NCBI GenBank assembly: GCA_016704895.1
Contig: JADIZG010000075.1
Coordinates: 1-64,000 of the forward strand
Origin: Betaproteobacteria bacterium
Lineage (GTDB): Bacteria; Pseudomonadota; Gammaproteobacteria; Burkholderiales; Casimicrobiaceae
Direction: 5' to 3'
DNA length: 64,000 nucleotides
Position numbers and translations under genes: made by a program. The stretch's first letter is position 1. Every line of letters starts with the position of its first letter. Of the stretch, positions 35,280 to 43,929 are shown in pieces. Under the pieces are notes generated by a model, which saw only the letters and a list, made by a program, of their open reading frames with translations, made no database searches and was not told where the DNA came from.

Positions 35280-36629
35280 ATGAGCCAAGACGCCACCACG
35301 AAGCCCGCGCGCGCCGCGTCGCGCGCGACCGCAGCACCGCTCGCCTACATGACCGGCTTCGGGAACGAATGCGCGACCGAGGCGCTGCCGGGCGCGCTTC
35401 CCGTCGGACAGAATTCGCCGCAGAAGTGCCCGTACGGCCTGTACGCCGAGCAGCTGTCGGGCACGGCGTTCACCGCGCCGCGCCACGCGAACCGGCGCAC
35501 CTGGACCTACCGGATCCGTCCGGGCGCGATGCACCAGCCGTTCCGCCGCATCGACGACCGGCGTATCGCGAGCGCGTTCGGCGACCCCGCCGCGCCGCCG
35601 AACCAGATGCGCTGGGACCCGCTGCCGCTGCCCTCGGAGCCGACCGATTTCGTCGACGGGCTGGTGACGATGGCGGGGAACGGCGCGCCGGCGGCGATGG
35701 CCGGCTGTGCGATCCACCTCTACGTCGCGAACCGATCGATGCACGGCCGGTATTTCTACGACGCGGATGGCGAGCTGCTGATCGTGCCGGAGCAAGGCAG
35801 GCTTCGCCTGGCCACCGAGCTCGGCACGCTGGAGGTCGGACCGACCGAGATCGCCGTGATCCCGCGCGGCATCCGGTTCTCGGTCGAGCTTCCCGACGGC
35901 ACCGCGCGCGGCTACGTCTGCGAGAACTACGGCGCGCCGTTCCGGTTGCCGGACCTGGGCGTCATCGGATCGAACGGGCTCGCGAACCCGCGCGACTTCG
36001 AGATCCCGGTCGCGCGCTACGAGGACGTCGAAGGCGACTTCGAGCTCGTCGCGAAGTTCATGGGCCACCTGTGGTCGGCGACGATCGACCATTCGCCGCT
36101 CGACGTCGTCGCGTGGCACGGCAACTACGCGCCCTACCGCTACGACCTCAAGCGCTTCAACGTGTTCGGCTCGATCAGCTACGACCACCCCGACCCGTCG
36201 ATCTTCCTCGTGCTGCAGTCGCAGAGCAACACGCCCGGCGTCGATTCGATCGACTTCGCGGTGTTCGCGCCGCGCATCCTCGCGATGCAGCACACGTTCC
36301 GTCCGCCGTGGTTCCACCGCAACGTCGCCTCCGAGTTCATGGGCCTCGTGAAGGGCGTCTACGACGCGAAGGCGGAAGGCTTCGTCCCCGGCGGCGCGAG
36401 CCTGCACAACTGCTGGACCGGCCACGGCCCCGACGCGACGACCTTCGAGCAGCAGAGCAACGTCGACCTCTCGGCGCCGACGGTGATCCGCGACACGATG
36501 GCGTTCATGTTCGAGACCTGCCTGCCGATCCTGCCGACGCGCTTCGCGCTCGAGCTCGCGCCGCTGCAGGACGAGTACTTCCGCTGCTGGCAGGGGCTGA
36601 AGAAGCATTTCGATCCGTCGCGGCCGTGA
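35280..36629 (+). CDS. hmgA: Homogentisate 1,2-dioxygenase
   Basis: 449 residues. YMTGFGNECATEALPGALPVGQNSPQ at the N-terminus is diagnostic. The iron site lies in the cupin core: PPWFHRNVASEFMGL (His and Glu) and PGGASLHNCWTGHGPD (His). It opens homogentisate to maleylacetoacetate. Maleylacetoacetate isomerase and fumarylacetoacetase genes are not nearby in this window. ATG 35280 follows a GAAGGG. Confidence 0.97.
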   Translation: MSQDATTKPARAASRATAAPLAYMTGFGNECATEALPGALPVGQNSPQKCPYGLYAEQLSGTAFTAPRHANRRTWTYRIRPGAMHQPFRRIDDRRIASAFGDPAAPPNQMRWDPLPLPSEPTDFVDGLVTMAGNGAPAAMAGCAIHLYVANRSMHGRYFYDADGELLIVPEQGRLRLATELGTLEVGPTEIAVIPRGIRFSVELPDGTARGYVCENYGAPFRLPDLGVIGSNGLANPRDFEIPVARYEDVEGDFELVAKFMGHLWSATIDHSPLDVVAWHGNYAPYRYDLKRFNVFGSISYDHPDPSIFLVLQSQSNTPGVDSIDFAVFAPRILAMQHTFRPPWFHRNVASEFMGLVKGVYDAKAEGFVPGGASLHNCWTGHGPDATTFEQQSNVDLSAPTVIRDTMAFMFETCLPILPTRFALELAPLQDEYFRCWQGLKKHFDPSRP

Positions 36630-36667
36630 ACGACGGTCGCCGTCCGCCGCCCGCGGCGTCCCGACGC

Positions 36668-36690
36668 CTGACTCCTGACTCCTGACTCCC
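36668..36690 (+). repeat. Three tandem CTGACTCC units directly before a start codon
   Basis: CTGACTCC is repeated and runs straight into the ATG at 36691, leaving no room for a normal ribosome site. The same ACTCCTG units stand directly before the korB ATG at 50539. Confidence 0.75.
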
Positions 36691-37467
36691 ATGGCCTACG
36701 AAAACATCCTGACCGAGACCCGCGACCGCGTCGCGATCATCACGCTCAACCGCCCGCAGCGCCTGAACGCGCTCAACGACGCGGTCGCCGACGAGATCAA
36801 GGCGGCACTCGCGGGCTACGACGCCGATCCGGACATCTCGGTGGTCGTCATTACCGGCAGCGCGAAGGCGTTCGCGGCCGGCGCCGACATCGGCGCGATG
36901 GCCGAATGGAGCTACGCGAAGGTGCTCGGCGACAACTACATCACGCGCAACTGGGAGGCCGTGCGTCACGCACGCAAGCCGGTGATCGCCGCGGTCGCCG
37001 GCTACGCGCTGGGCGGCGGCTGCGAGCTCGCGATGGCGTGCGACTTCATCATCGCGGCCGACACCGCGAAGTTCGGCCAGCCGGAAATCACGATCGGCAC
37101 GATGCCCGGTTTCGGCGGCACGCAGCGCCTGCCGCGCGCGGTGGGCAAGGCCAAGGCGATGGACTGGTGCCTGACGGGGCGCATGGTCGACGCGACGGAG
37201 GCCGAGAAGGCCGGGCTCGTGTCGCGCGTCGTCCCCGCCGACAAGCTCCTCGACGAGACGATGGCGATCGCGAACCAGATTGCCTCGTACTCGCTGCCGG
37301 TCGTGATGAAGGTGAAGGAGGCGGTCAACCGCGCCTACGAGTCGTCGCTCGCCGAGGGCCTGCTGTTCGAGCGTCGCGAGTTCCATGCGACGTTCGCGCT
37401 CGACGACCAGAAGGAAGGGATGCGCGCGTTCGTCGAGAAGCGCAAGCCGGCGTTCAAGCACAAGTGA
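36691..37467 (+). CDS. Enoyl-CoA hydratase
   Basis: 258 residues, crotonase fold. Both hydratase Glu residues are present: GYALGGGCELAMACDF and FGQPEITIGTMPGFGGTQRLPRAVG. KAFAAGADIGAMAEW forms the oxyanion hole. It looks like a general short-chain enoyl-CoA hydratase for beta-oxidation rather than PaaF, whose better match is the next gene. No Shine-Dalgarno is present; a CTGACTCC repeat abuts the ATG. Confidence 0.9.
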   Translation: MAYENILTETRDRVAIITLNRPQRLNALNDAVADEIKAALAGYDADPDISVVVITGSAKAFAAGADIGAMAEWSYAKVLGDNYITRNWEAVRHARKPVIAAVAGYALGGGCELAMACDFIIAADTAKFGQPEITIGTMPGFGGTQRLPRAVGKAKAMDWCLTGRMVDATEAEKAGLVSRVVPADKLLDETMAIANQIASYSLPVVMKVKEAVNRAYESSLAEGLLFERREFHATFALDDQKEGMRAFVEKRKPAFKHK

Positions 37468-37495
37468 CGCGGCCGCCCCGCCGCGGCTGCCGCGC

Positions 37496-37501
37496 TACAA
37501 T
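37496..37501 (+). promoter_or_regulatory. -10-like box TACAAT six bases before the paaF start
   Basis: TACAAT is followed by six bases and then ATG 37508, so RNA would begin at or next to the start codon. No -35 was seen at 16-18 bases. It suggests an internal promoter giving a leaderless paaF message. Confidence 0.4.
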
Positions 37502-37507
37502 GCAGCG

Positions 37508-38320
37508 ATGACGAGCAACGACGCAACGGGCGCCGCCGGCGGGCGCGCCCACGAGGACATCCGCGTCGCGCGCCCCGCCGAGGGTGTGCTCCTGCTGACG
37601 ATCGACCGCCCGGCGGTCCGCAACGCGCTGCGCACGCGGACGCTGGCGGAGATCGCGGCGGAGCTCGCGGCGGCCGAGGACGACCCGGGCACGCGCGCGG
37701 TCGTCATTACCGGCGGCTCCGAGCACTTCGCGGCGGGGGCGGACGTCCGCGAGATGTCGGCGCTCGGCGCGATCGACGTCCTGACGCACGAGCGGGCGCG
37801 CCACTGGCGCGCGATCGGCGCGTTCCCGAAGCCGCTGATCGCCGCCGTCTGCGGAGTCGCGCTGGGCGGCGGCTGCGAGCTCGCGCTCGCCTGCGACCTC
37901 GTCGTCGCGGGCACGAACGCGCAGTTCGGGCAGCCCGAGGTGAACCTCGGCATGATTCCCGGCGCGGGCGGCGCGTCGAGGCTCGTCCGGACCTGCGGCA
38001 AGGCGCTTGCGATGCAGATGGTGCTCACCGGACGGCCGATCGACGCGCGCACGGCGCTCGCCGCCGGCATCGCGGTGGAGGTCGACGAGCCCGAGAGCGC
38101 GCTCGCGCGCGCGATCGAGCTCGCCGCCGTCATCGCGTCGAAGCCGCCGGTCGCGGTGAGGCTCGCGAAGGAGGCGGTGCGCCGCGCGCTCGAGGTTCCG
38201 CTGACCGACGCGATCGAGGCCGACCGGCAGGCGTTCGCGCTGCTGGCCGCGAGCGACGACCGCCGCGAGGGGATCGCCGCGTTCCTCGAGAAGCGCCCGC
38301 CCGTGTTCACGGGCCGCTGA
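37508..38320 (+). CDS. paaF: 2,3-dehydroadipyl-CoA hydratase PaaF
   Basis: 270 residues. VLLLTIDRPAVRNALRTRTL, EHFAAGADVREMSALGA, GCELALACDLVVAGTNAQFGQPE and the C-terminal FALLAASDDRREGIAAFLEKRPP follow E. coli PaaF closely. Both catalytic Glu are kept. It hydrates 2,3-dehydroadipyl-CoA ahead of PaaH. An extra N-terminal Gly/Ala-rich stretch of about 20 residues is not found in the E. coli enzyme. Confidence 0.88.
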   Translation: MTSNDATGAAGGRAHEDIRVARPAEGVLLLTIDRPAVRNALRTRTLAEIAAELAAAEDDPGTRAVVITGGSEHFAAGADVREMSALGAIDVLTHERARHWRAIGAFPKPLIAAVCGVALGGGCELALACDLVVAGTNAQFGQPEVNLGMIPGAGGASRLVRTCGKALAMQMVLTGRPIDARTALAAGIAVEVDEPESALARAIELAAVIASKPPVAVRLAKEAVRRALEVPLTDAIEADRQAFALLAASDDRREGIAAFLEKRPPVFTGR

Positions 38321-38333
38321 GGAGGCGCGAACG

Positions 38334-38945
38334 ATGAGATTCGGATGGGGATTCGCCGCGGTGGCCGCGTTCGGGCTTGCCGCGTGCGCGTCGACGACGC
38401 TGCGCGATTCCTGGGCCGATCCGGCGGCCCGCGCCGAGCCGTTCCGCAAGGTCCTCGTGGTGTCGGTCGGCGGCGGAATCGCGCAGCGCAGGATCTTCGA
38501 GGATGCGCTCGTCGCGAGGCTCGGCGCTTCCGGTGTCGCCGGCGCGCAGGGCTACCTGTTCCTGCCCGAGGGCAAGGCGACGGAGGGCGAGATGGACGCG
38601 GCGGTCGCGAAGGCCGGCGCCGACGGCCTGATGCTGGTGCACTTCAGGGGCGTGCGGACCGAGACCGAGGTGCGCGCGACGATGGTGCCGGGCATGATCG
38701 GCTCGGGCTGGGGGCCGGGGTGGTACGGCTGGTACGGGGGCTTCCACGCGATGCCCGAGGTCGTTCAGACCCGGATCGCCACCGTCGAGACGTCGCTCTT
38801 CGACGTGCGCACGAAGCGGCTCGCGTGGACCGGCGTGACGGAGACGTTCGACCCGTCGTCGTTCCGCAAGGAAGCGGGCGCGCTCGCCGACGTCATCGTC
38901 GCGGGGATCGCCGCGCACGGGCTGGTTCCGAAGGGGAGATCGTGA
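38334..38945 (+). CDS. Lipoprotein, DUF4136-like
   Basis: 203 residues. Signal peptide with lipobox (GFAAVAAFGLAAC, lipidated Cys near residue 18). The mature part has KVLVVSVGGGIAQRRIFEDALVARL, a Gly/Trp/Tyr-rich loop (GSGWGPGWYGWYGG) and VETSLFDVRTKRLAWTGVTETF, as in DUF4136-like envelope lipoproteins. The function is unknown. The next gene overlaps by one base and encodes a shorter relative. Confidence 0.75.
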   Translation: MRFGWGFAAVAAFGLAACASTTLRDSWADPAARAEPFRKVLVVSVGGGIAQRRIFEDALVARLGASGVAGAQGYLFLPEGKATEGEMDAAVAKAGADGLMLVHFRGVRTETEVRATMVPGMIGSGWGPGWYGWYGGFHAMPEVVQTRIATVETSLFDVRTKRLAWTGVTETFDPSSFRKEAGALADVIVAGIAAHGLVPKGRS

Positions 38946-39550
38946 TGCGGGCCGGAAGGATCGCCGCGCTGGCCTGCGCGGCCGCGCTCGTGGCGGGATG
39001 CGCGCTGAACTCGAGGACAGTCGTGCGTGAGATCGACGACGCGTCGAAGTCGGTGACGAGCCCGCTCGCGAGCGTCGCGATCGTCGCCGTCGACCGCGAC
39101 GCGGGCGCGCGCCGGCTGTGGGAGGACGCGTTCGCGGCGCGGTTCGCCGCGCGCGGCGTCGCCACGACCAAGGGCGAGGGGCTGCTCGGCGGGGCGTCCG
39201 TCGACACCGATGCGGTGACGGCCGACGGCAGCCCGGTCATCGCGGCGGCCCGCAAGGCGGGCGCGGAAGCGATCGTGTTCATCCGCCCGCCGAACGCGGT
39301 GCCGGTCGAGCCGGGACGCAGCGCGTACCGCTGGCTCGACGCGCGGTCGGGACCCGATCCGCGCACGGAACTCGACACGACGCCGGTGTCGGTCACGGAA
39401 GTCCGCGTCTTCGACCTCACCTCGAAGGCGCGCACCTGGCGCGCGATGGTGCTCGTCCGCTTCCCGCAGGGCGCGGCGGACGCGGGCGACGCGGCGAACG
39501 CGGCCGTGGCCGCGATGGCGCTGCGCGGGTTCGTGCCGGTCGCGCGCTAG
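38945..39550 (+). CDS. Lipoprotein, related to its upstream neighbour
   Basis: 201 residues. Lipobox in LACAAALVAGCAL (Cys near residue 19). SVAIVAVDRDAGARRLWEDAFAARFAARG and VTEVRVFDLTSKARTWRAMVLVRFP mirror the layout of the protein at 38334. Start and stop overlap as TGATG, so the two are co-translated. Function unknown. Confidence 0.75.
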   Translation: MRAGRIAALACAAALVAGCALNSRTVVREIDDASKSVTSPLASVAIVAVDRDAGARRLWEDAFAARFAARGVATTKGEGLLGGASVDTDAVTADGSPVIAAARKAGAEAIVFIRPPNAVPVEPGRSAYRWLDARSGPDPRTELDTTPVSVTEVRVFDLTSKARTWRAMVLVRFPQGAADAGDAANAAVAAMALRGFVPVAR

Positions 39551-39575
39551 CGCGGCTCGGCTCGACGCCCGGCCG

Positions 39576-40004
39576 TCACTTCGGCGGCATCGGCCGGAAG
39601 CGCATCGTCGAGCCGTCGCGGCCCGACAGGATCAGCGTTTCGCCTTCGGCTCGCCAGGACGCGACCTGCGCGAGGTCGGCGGCGTAGGCAACGTCGAGCG
39701 AGCCCCGGGGGCACATCATCTTGGTTCCGGCGATCGGCGAAAGCGCGAGCGTCGCGCCGTCGCGCTCCCATCGCGCGCTGCCCCGGTTGCAGTCGAGGCG
39801 CAGCGTCGTCCGGCCCGACGGCTCGAACACGATCGTGTAGCGCGTCGGATCGGCAGGCGCATTGCGCCTGGCGCCGTCGGCGTCGGTGCCGAGCCACGCG
39901 AACGTCGTGCCCGCCGGAAACGCGGCGTCCCGGCCGGCCGGTTGCGCAGCGGCGCACGCCGCGAGTAGCGCCGCCAGCGCGACGACGAGGCGACGTCCGC
40001 TCAC
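39576..40004 (-). CDS. Small lipoprotein, META/MliC-like beta fold
   Basis: About 142 residues from GTG 40004. Signal with lipobox ALAALLAAC. The mature domain TTFAWLGTDADGARR, RYTIVFEPSGRTTLRLDCNRGSARWERDGATLALSPIAGTKMMCPRGS resembles META-type envelope proteins (W...Y.v.f...g.....dCNr). GTGA overlap with the IclR gene upstream (40001-40004) indicates coupled translation. Confidence 0.75.
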   Translation of the reverse strand: MSGRRLVVALAALLAACAAAQPAGRDAAFPAGTTFAWLGTDADGARRNAPADPTRYTIVFEPSGRTTLRLDCNRGSARWERDGATLALSPIAGTKMMCPRGSLDVAYAADLAQVASWRAEGETLILSGRDGSTMRFRPMPPK

Positions 40005-40861
40005 CGGGGCTCCTTCCCGCGCAACGACGCCGGCATCCCGCCGAGCGCGGCCGTGATGTCGCGCGCGGCCGCGCGCACGCGCTCGCCCAGCTCCGCGAGC
40101 CGGTCCTGCGGCAGGCGCGACGTCGGCCCGGCCAGCGAGACCGCGGCCCACGGACGGCCCGCCTCGTCGGCGATCGCGGACGCGACGCATCGCAATCCTG
40201 CCGCGTGCTCCTCGTCGTCGATCGCGTAGCCGCGCTCGGCGGATCTCGCGAGCGCGTCGGCGAGCGCCGGCCGCGAGACGAGCGTGCGCTCGGTGTAGCG
40301 GGCAAGCGGTCCCCGGCCGACGAGCGCGTCGGCGTCGCGCGCGGGCATCGCCGCGAGCATCGCCTTGCCGACGCCCGACGCGTGCAGCGGCGCGCGGGCG
40401 CCGAGCCGCGCATTCATGCGCATCAGCTCGCGGCAGGGAACCTGCGCGACGAACACCGCCGCGCCGTTCTCGATCACGGCGAGGTTCGCGGTCTCGCCCG
40501 AGGATTCCATCAGCCGCTCGAGCCGGGGAAGCGCCTCGGCGACCAGGTTGCGATGCTCGAGGAACGCGCTTCCGACGCGGTAGGCCCGAACCCCGATGCG
40601 GAAGCGTCCGTCGTCGCCCGCCTGCACGTAACCGGCATCCTCGAGCGTGGCGAGCAGCCGGTGCGCCGTCGGCGCAGGCAATTGCAGCGCCGCGGCGAGC
40701 GCGGTGAGCGTCGCTCCGCCGGGGGTCGACGCGAGGTACTCGAGCACGCCGAGGCCGCGCGAGAGCGCCTGCGCGTGACCGGCGATGCGCTTCGCGCCTG
40801 CGCGGCGCGCGCGCGTCGTCGCGGGGGCGCGTGCGGCGGAGGAATCGGTCGGTCGGTTCAT
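40001..40861 (-). CDS. IclR-family transcriptional regulator
   Basis: 286 residues from ATG 40861. The N-terminal winged helix (ALSRGLGVLEYLASTPGGATLTALAAALQLPAPTAHRLLATLEDAGYV written in parts) is at about residues 33-80. The effector domain has LHASGVGKAMLAAMP and ERGYAIDDEEHAAGLRCVASAI. IclR proteins often govern aromatic pathways (HmgR, PobR, PcaR types), and hmgA and pobA are both in this window, but no operator was identified to link them. A 30-residue basic N-terminal extension precedes the helix-turn-helix. Confidence 0.88.
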   Translation of the reverse strand: MNRPTDSSAARAPATTRARRAGAKRIAGHAQALSRGLGVLEYLASTPGGATLTALAAALQLPAPTAHRLLATLEDAGYVQAGDDGRFRIGVRAYRVGSAFLEHRNLVAEALPRLERLMESSGETANLAVIENGAAVFVAQVPCRELMRMNARLGARAPLHASGVGKAMLAAMPARDADALVGRGPLARYTERTLVSRPALADALARSAERGYAIDDEEHAAGLRCVASAIADEAGRPWAAVSLAGPTSRLPQDRLAELGERVRAAARDITAALGGMPASLRGKEPR

Positions 40862-40890
40862 GGCCTGGTGGCGCGGTCCCGACCGGTATT

Positions 40891-42684
40891 CTATCGCTGA
40901 TCGGCGGCGTGTCGCCGCCGGGTTGGGGGACAGTGGGGGTTGGGGAGGGCCACGGGCGCGCGGGAAGTCGGGGGGCTCGAAGATCCCCATGAGGGCAGGC
41001 GCCCAGGCGGCGGTTGCGGTAGGCGGTTCCGCGTTGAGTGCGACCTGCAGGATCGGGACGCACAGACGTACGCGTGGGGCCCACGCCACGAGCGACCGCG
41101 GCGAGGGCGACGAGCGCCCAGGCCGCGAGCGGGAGGTCGGACGGCCGCCGCACCTCCGGAAGGAGGTCCGCGTCGCGCAGGTTGGACGGGAACGGTCGCG
41201 GCGGCACGGGGACGATCTGCATCTCCTCGGGATCCTTCGGCACCTTGCCGTGGTACTCCGCCGCCGACACCACCGGCCAGGACCCGAACACTCGCGACGA
41301 CGGAAGCTGCGGGACGCGCACGAAGACGAGCGCCTCGAGGTCGCGCGAGCAGCCGCTCCACGTCACTCGCGTCCGCCCCCGCGCCCTCCTGCGCGATGCG
41401 CAGGATCTCCGCGCCGATCGACTCGAACGCAACCGCCGGGAAGAGGCGCGTCCGGTCCTGGGTCAGGTACTCGTAGGCGATGCGCGCCTGCGACACCGAG
41501 CGTTCCTTCGCGAGCGTCCACGGCACCGCGAGCCACGCGAGCGCGTGCGCCGCGGCGCGGGCCTCGTTCGCCGGCACGTTCCAGCCCAGCGCCCTGAGCG
41601 TATCGACGCTGATGCCCGTGCAGTTCATCATCGAGTGCCGGTAGGGCAGCTGGTGGCGCCAGAACTGCGCGTAGACGCGGTTCAGCGCCCCTTGGACGAG
41701 CGCCGGCGCGGCGTCGTCGGCGAGGACCGCGACCAGCATGGCGGAGGGCCGGTACCAGGCCTGCCCGCTGTTCAGGTCGGCCAGGTAGTTGTCGAGCGGC
41801 ACGGGCGCGGCGAGGATGCCCTTCTCGCTCACGATGTCGAGCGAGTAGAAGTTGTCGACGAGGATGTCGGCGAGGCCGCCGTCGTTGCCCAGGCGTCCGG
41901 TCCCGAGCGCGAAATGTCCGCCCCAGGCCTCGTCGTCGTCGCCCTGCGCGCCGTTGACCATCACGACGAGCACGGCCTTGCCGGCCCACGGCCGGGAGCC
42001 CGACGCGCGCTCCCACAGGAGCCGGGTGGAGAACGGCGACCGGGCACCGCCGCCCTCCGCACGCACGAGCTCGCGAAGCGCCTGCGCCGCCGGCGTGCCC
42101 CCGGCGAGCGGGGCGGCCGTCACCGCATCGTCGAGGCGGAAGTCGCGCGGCCAGATCGTCCGCGCCACGAACGCGCCGTCGCGCCATTCGCCGCGCATCG
42201 CGACGTCGCGCGCGGAAAGGAACGACGCCGACGTCGCGTCGAAGTACGAGCGGTTCAGGTCGAGCTTCGGCGCGAGCGCGAACGGATGGCTTCGTCCCCC
42301 GATCGCGACCGTCGACGCGTCGCGCGCGATGCGCGCGCCGCGGACGCGCTCGGGCGCGGCGAGCCAGACGAGCGGCGGCCGGGCGCCCGGCACCTCGCCC
42401 GATGCCTGCGACGACGCCCACGCGCGGACGTCGTCGGCGGCGCTCACGCCCGGCTGGTAGGCCGACACCGGCACGTCGTCGCGCGGCACTGCGATCCACT
42501 CCTTCGCGAAGTAGAGCTTCGGCGCAGGCGCGATCGGGGACGCGTCGCCCGTCGTCACGACGAAGTCCCCGGCCGGGTAGGGCCCGAGCCGGTCCGCGGG
42601 CGAGTAGCCGGCGGGTGCGGCGGCGTCGGACGCGGCGAGGGTCACGGCGGCGATGACGGCGCAGGCACGACCCGGTGCCGTCAT
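40891..42684 (-). CDS. Unrecognised exported protein with NC...H pattern, frameshifted
   Basis: From ATG 42684: a signal-like N-terminus (CAVIAAVTLAASDAAAPAG), then KLYFAKEWIAVPRDDVPVSAYQPG, AWGGHFALGTGRLGNDG and QLPYRHSMMNCTGISVDTLRALGW. The paired GGHFALG and MNCTGIS motifs recall permuted papain-like or DUF4105-type periplasmic enzymes with a Cys and His, but I cannot assign the family. A shift near 41345 continues DLEALVFVRVPQLPSSRVFGSWPVVSAAEYHGK; another near 41090 leads to a hydrophobic segment (AAWALVALAAVA). The C-terminal end is uncertain; 40891 is the stop of the starting frame. Confidence 0.55.
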   Translation of the reverse strand: MTAPGRACAVIAAVTLAASDAAAPAGYSPADRLGPYPAGDFVVTTGDASPIAPAPKLYFAKEWIAVPRDDVPVSAYQPGVSAADDVRAWASSQASGEVPGARPPLVWLAAPERVRGARIARDASTVAIGGRSHPFALAPKLDLNRSYFDATSASFLSARDVAMRGEWRDGAFVARTIWPRDFRLDDAVTAAPLAGGTPAAQALRELVRAEGGGARSPFSTRLLWERASGSRPWAGKAVLVVMVNGAQGDDDEAWGGHFALGTGRLGNDGGLADILVDNFYSLDIVSEKGILAAPVPLDNYLADLNSGQAWYRPSAMLVAVLADDAAPALVQGALNRVYAQFWRHQLPYRHSMMNCTGISVDTLRALGWNVPANEARAAAHALAWLAVPWTLAKERSVSQARIAYEYLTQDRTRLFPAVAFESIGAEILRIAQEGAGADASDVERLLARPRGARLRARPAASVVASVRVLAGGVGGGVPRQGAEGSRGDADRPRAAATVPVQPARRGPPSGGAAAVRPPARGLGARRPRRGRSWRGPHAYVCASRSCRSHSTRNRLPQPPPGRLPSWGSSSPPTSRAPVALPNPHCPPTRRRHAADQR

Positions 42685-43052
42685 GCTCGACGCCCCCCCG
42701 TTCCGGCGGCCGTGGAGGGGGGCGGGGGGGGGGCCACCCGGGGCGGGCGGCCCGCGGCCTAGGGATCGAGCTCCCCGATCCGGGGAGGTCTTCACCGGGA
42801 GGCGGGATCGCGAGGGGTCCCGGGGGGGCCCCAGCGGGGCGGCGCGGGGGGGGCGTACCCGCCGGGCCGCCAGCCGCGTGGACCTTCTGGGTCTCGATCG
42901 GCACCCCCGGACGACGCGCCGCCTTCCGCGGGCTTGCACAGGCACTGCGCGTCGGGGGGGGGCGGCCCCTAGCGTCGAGGGGGGGGGGCGCGGGCTGGGC
43001 GGTGCCGACACTCAGGGCGGGGCGCGGCGCGCCTCGTGACGCCCGCGGGACT
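42685..43052. other. G-tract-rich region without a supported gene
   Basis: About 370 bases with very long G runs on the plus strand: ten at 42724-42733, eight at 42846-42853, nine at 42954-42962 and ten at 42979-42988. No reading frame has recognisable protein sequence. Such runs could fold as G-quadruplexes and are places where run lengths are easily misread. Confidence 0.7.
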
Positions 43053-43892
43053 TCAGCGCCGGCGGGCGCGCGACGCTGGCTGGCAGCGCGGGCAGCAGAA
43101 CCAGCCCCGCCCGCCGGCGTCGACCCGCCGGATCGGCGTGCCGCAGGTCCAGCACGGGCGGCCTTCGCGCGCGTAGACGAGGAAGCACCGCTCTTCGAAC
43201 GGGACGCCGTCCGCCTCGAGGCGCCGCTCGCGCACCGCGTCGTTGGTCACGCCGGCGGTTCGGTAGCTCTGCCTGGGCAGCGCAAGGATCGCGTGCGCGA
43301 GGTGCGCGATCGCGTCGCGGCCGAGGTCGACGGGGCGGTCGCCGGCGCGCAGCCCGGCCGCGTGCAGGATGTCGCTGCGCAGGTAGTTGCCGATGCCGGC
43401 GACGAACGCCTGGTCGAGCAGCAGGTGGCCGAGCGTGCGGCGCGCGAACCGGCGATCGGCGAGGCGCGCCGCGATACCCGCGGCCGTCGTCGCGCGATCG
43501 AGCGCGTCGGGGCCGAGCCGGGCCAGGAACGGGTGCGCTTCGAGGTCCGCGTGCGCAATCAGCGCGACGTCGGTGGCGCTGTAGAGGATGGCCGCGCGGC
43601 GCGTCGTCGCGAGGACGACACGCACCGTGCGCCCGGCGTCGGGCTCGCGATCCGCGGGCGCGACGACCCAGCGCCCGTACAGCTGGTTGTGCGAGTAGTG
43701 GACGAGGCCGCGGTCGAAGGCGATCAGCATCGCCTTGCCGCGCGACCATGCTCGCGTCACGCGCGCGCCCTCGAGGACGCGGGCGCGATCGTGCAGGCCC
43801 GGGACGCGATAGTCGACGCGCACGAGCGGGCGGCCGCGCAGCGCGCGCGCGATCGCGTCGGCCTCGCGTCGGACTTCCGGTCCCTCCGGCAT
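43053..43892 (-). CDS. nei: Endonuclease VIII / formamidopyrimidine-DNA glycosylase family protein
   Basis: 279 residues. The N-terminal PEGPEVRREADAIARAL gives the catalytic Pro/Glu of Fpg/Nei glycosylases; PEGPE points to Nei. The helix-two-turn-helix DVALIAHADLEAHPFLARLGPDAL..FVAGIGNYLRSDIL and a C-terminal zinc finger (CWTCGTPIRRVDAGGRGWFCC) are intact. It removes oxidised pyrimidines. It lies 37 bases after the small gene that follows selD, possibly in the same transcript. Confidence 0.9.
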   Translation of the reverse strand: MPEGPEVRREADAIARALRGRPLVRVDYRVPGLHDRARVLEGARVTRAWSRGKAMLIAFDRGLVHYSHNQLYGRWVVAPADREPDAGRTVRVVLATTRRAAILYSATDVALIAHADLEAHPFLARLGPDALDRATTAAGIAARLADRRFARRTLGHLLLDQAFVAGIGNYLRSDILHAAGLRAGDRPVDLGRDAIAHLAHAILALPRQSYRTAGVTNDAVRERRLEADGVPFEERCFLVYAREGRPCWTCGTPIRRVDAGGRGWFCCPRCQPASRARRR

Positions 43893-43929
43893 CAGCGGCC
43901 TGCAGCGCGGGACGCGGTCGTGCGATCGC

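Noticed and set aside
40001..41089. IclR gene extended upstream to a start at 41089
   Set aside because: The added residues belong to the C-terminal part of the neighbouring exported protein after its frameshift; IclR homology begins after ATG 40861.
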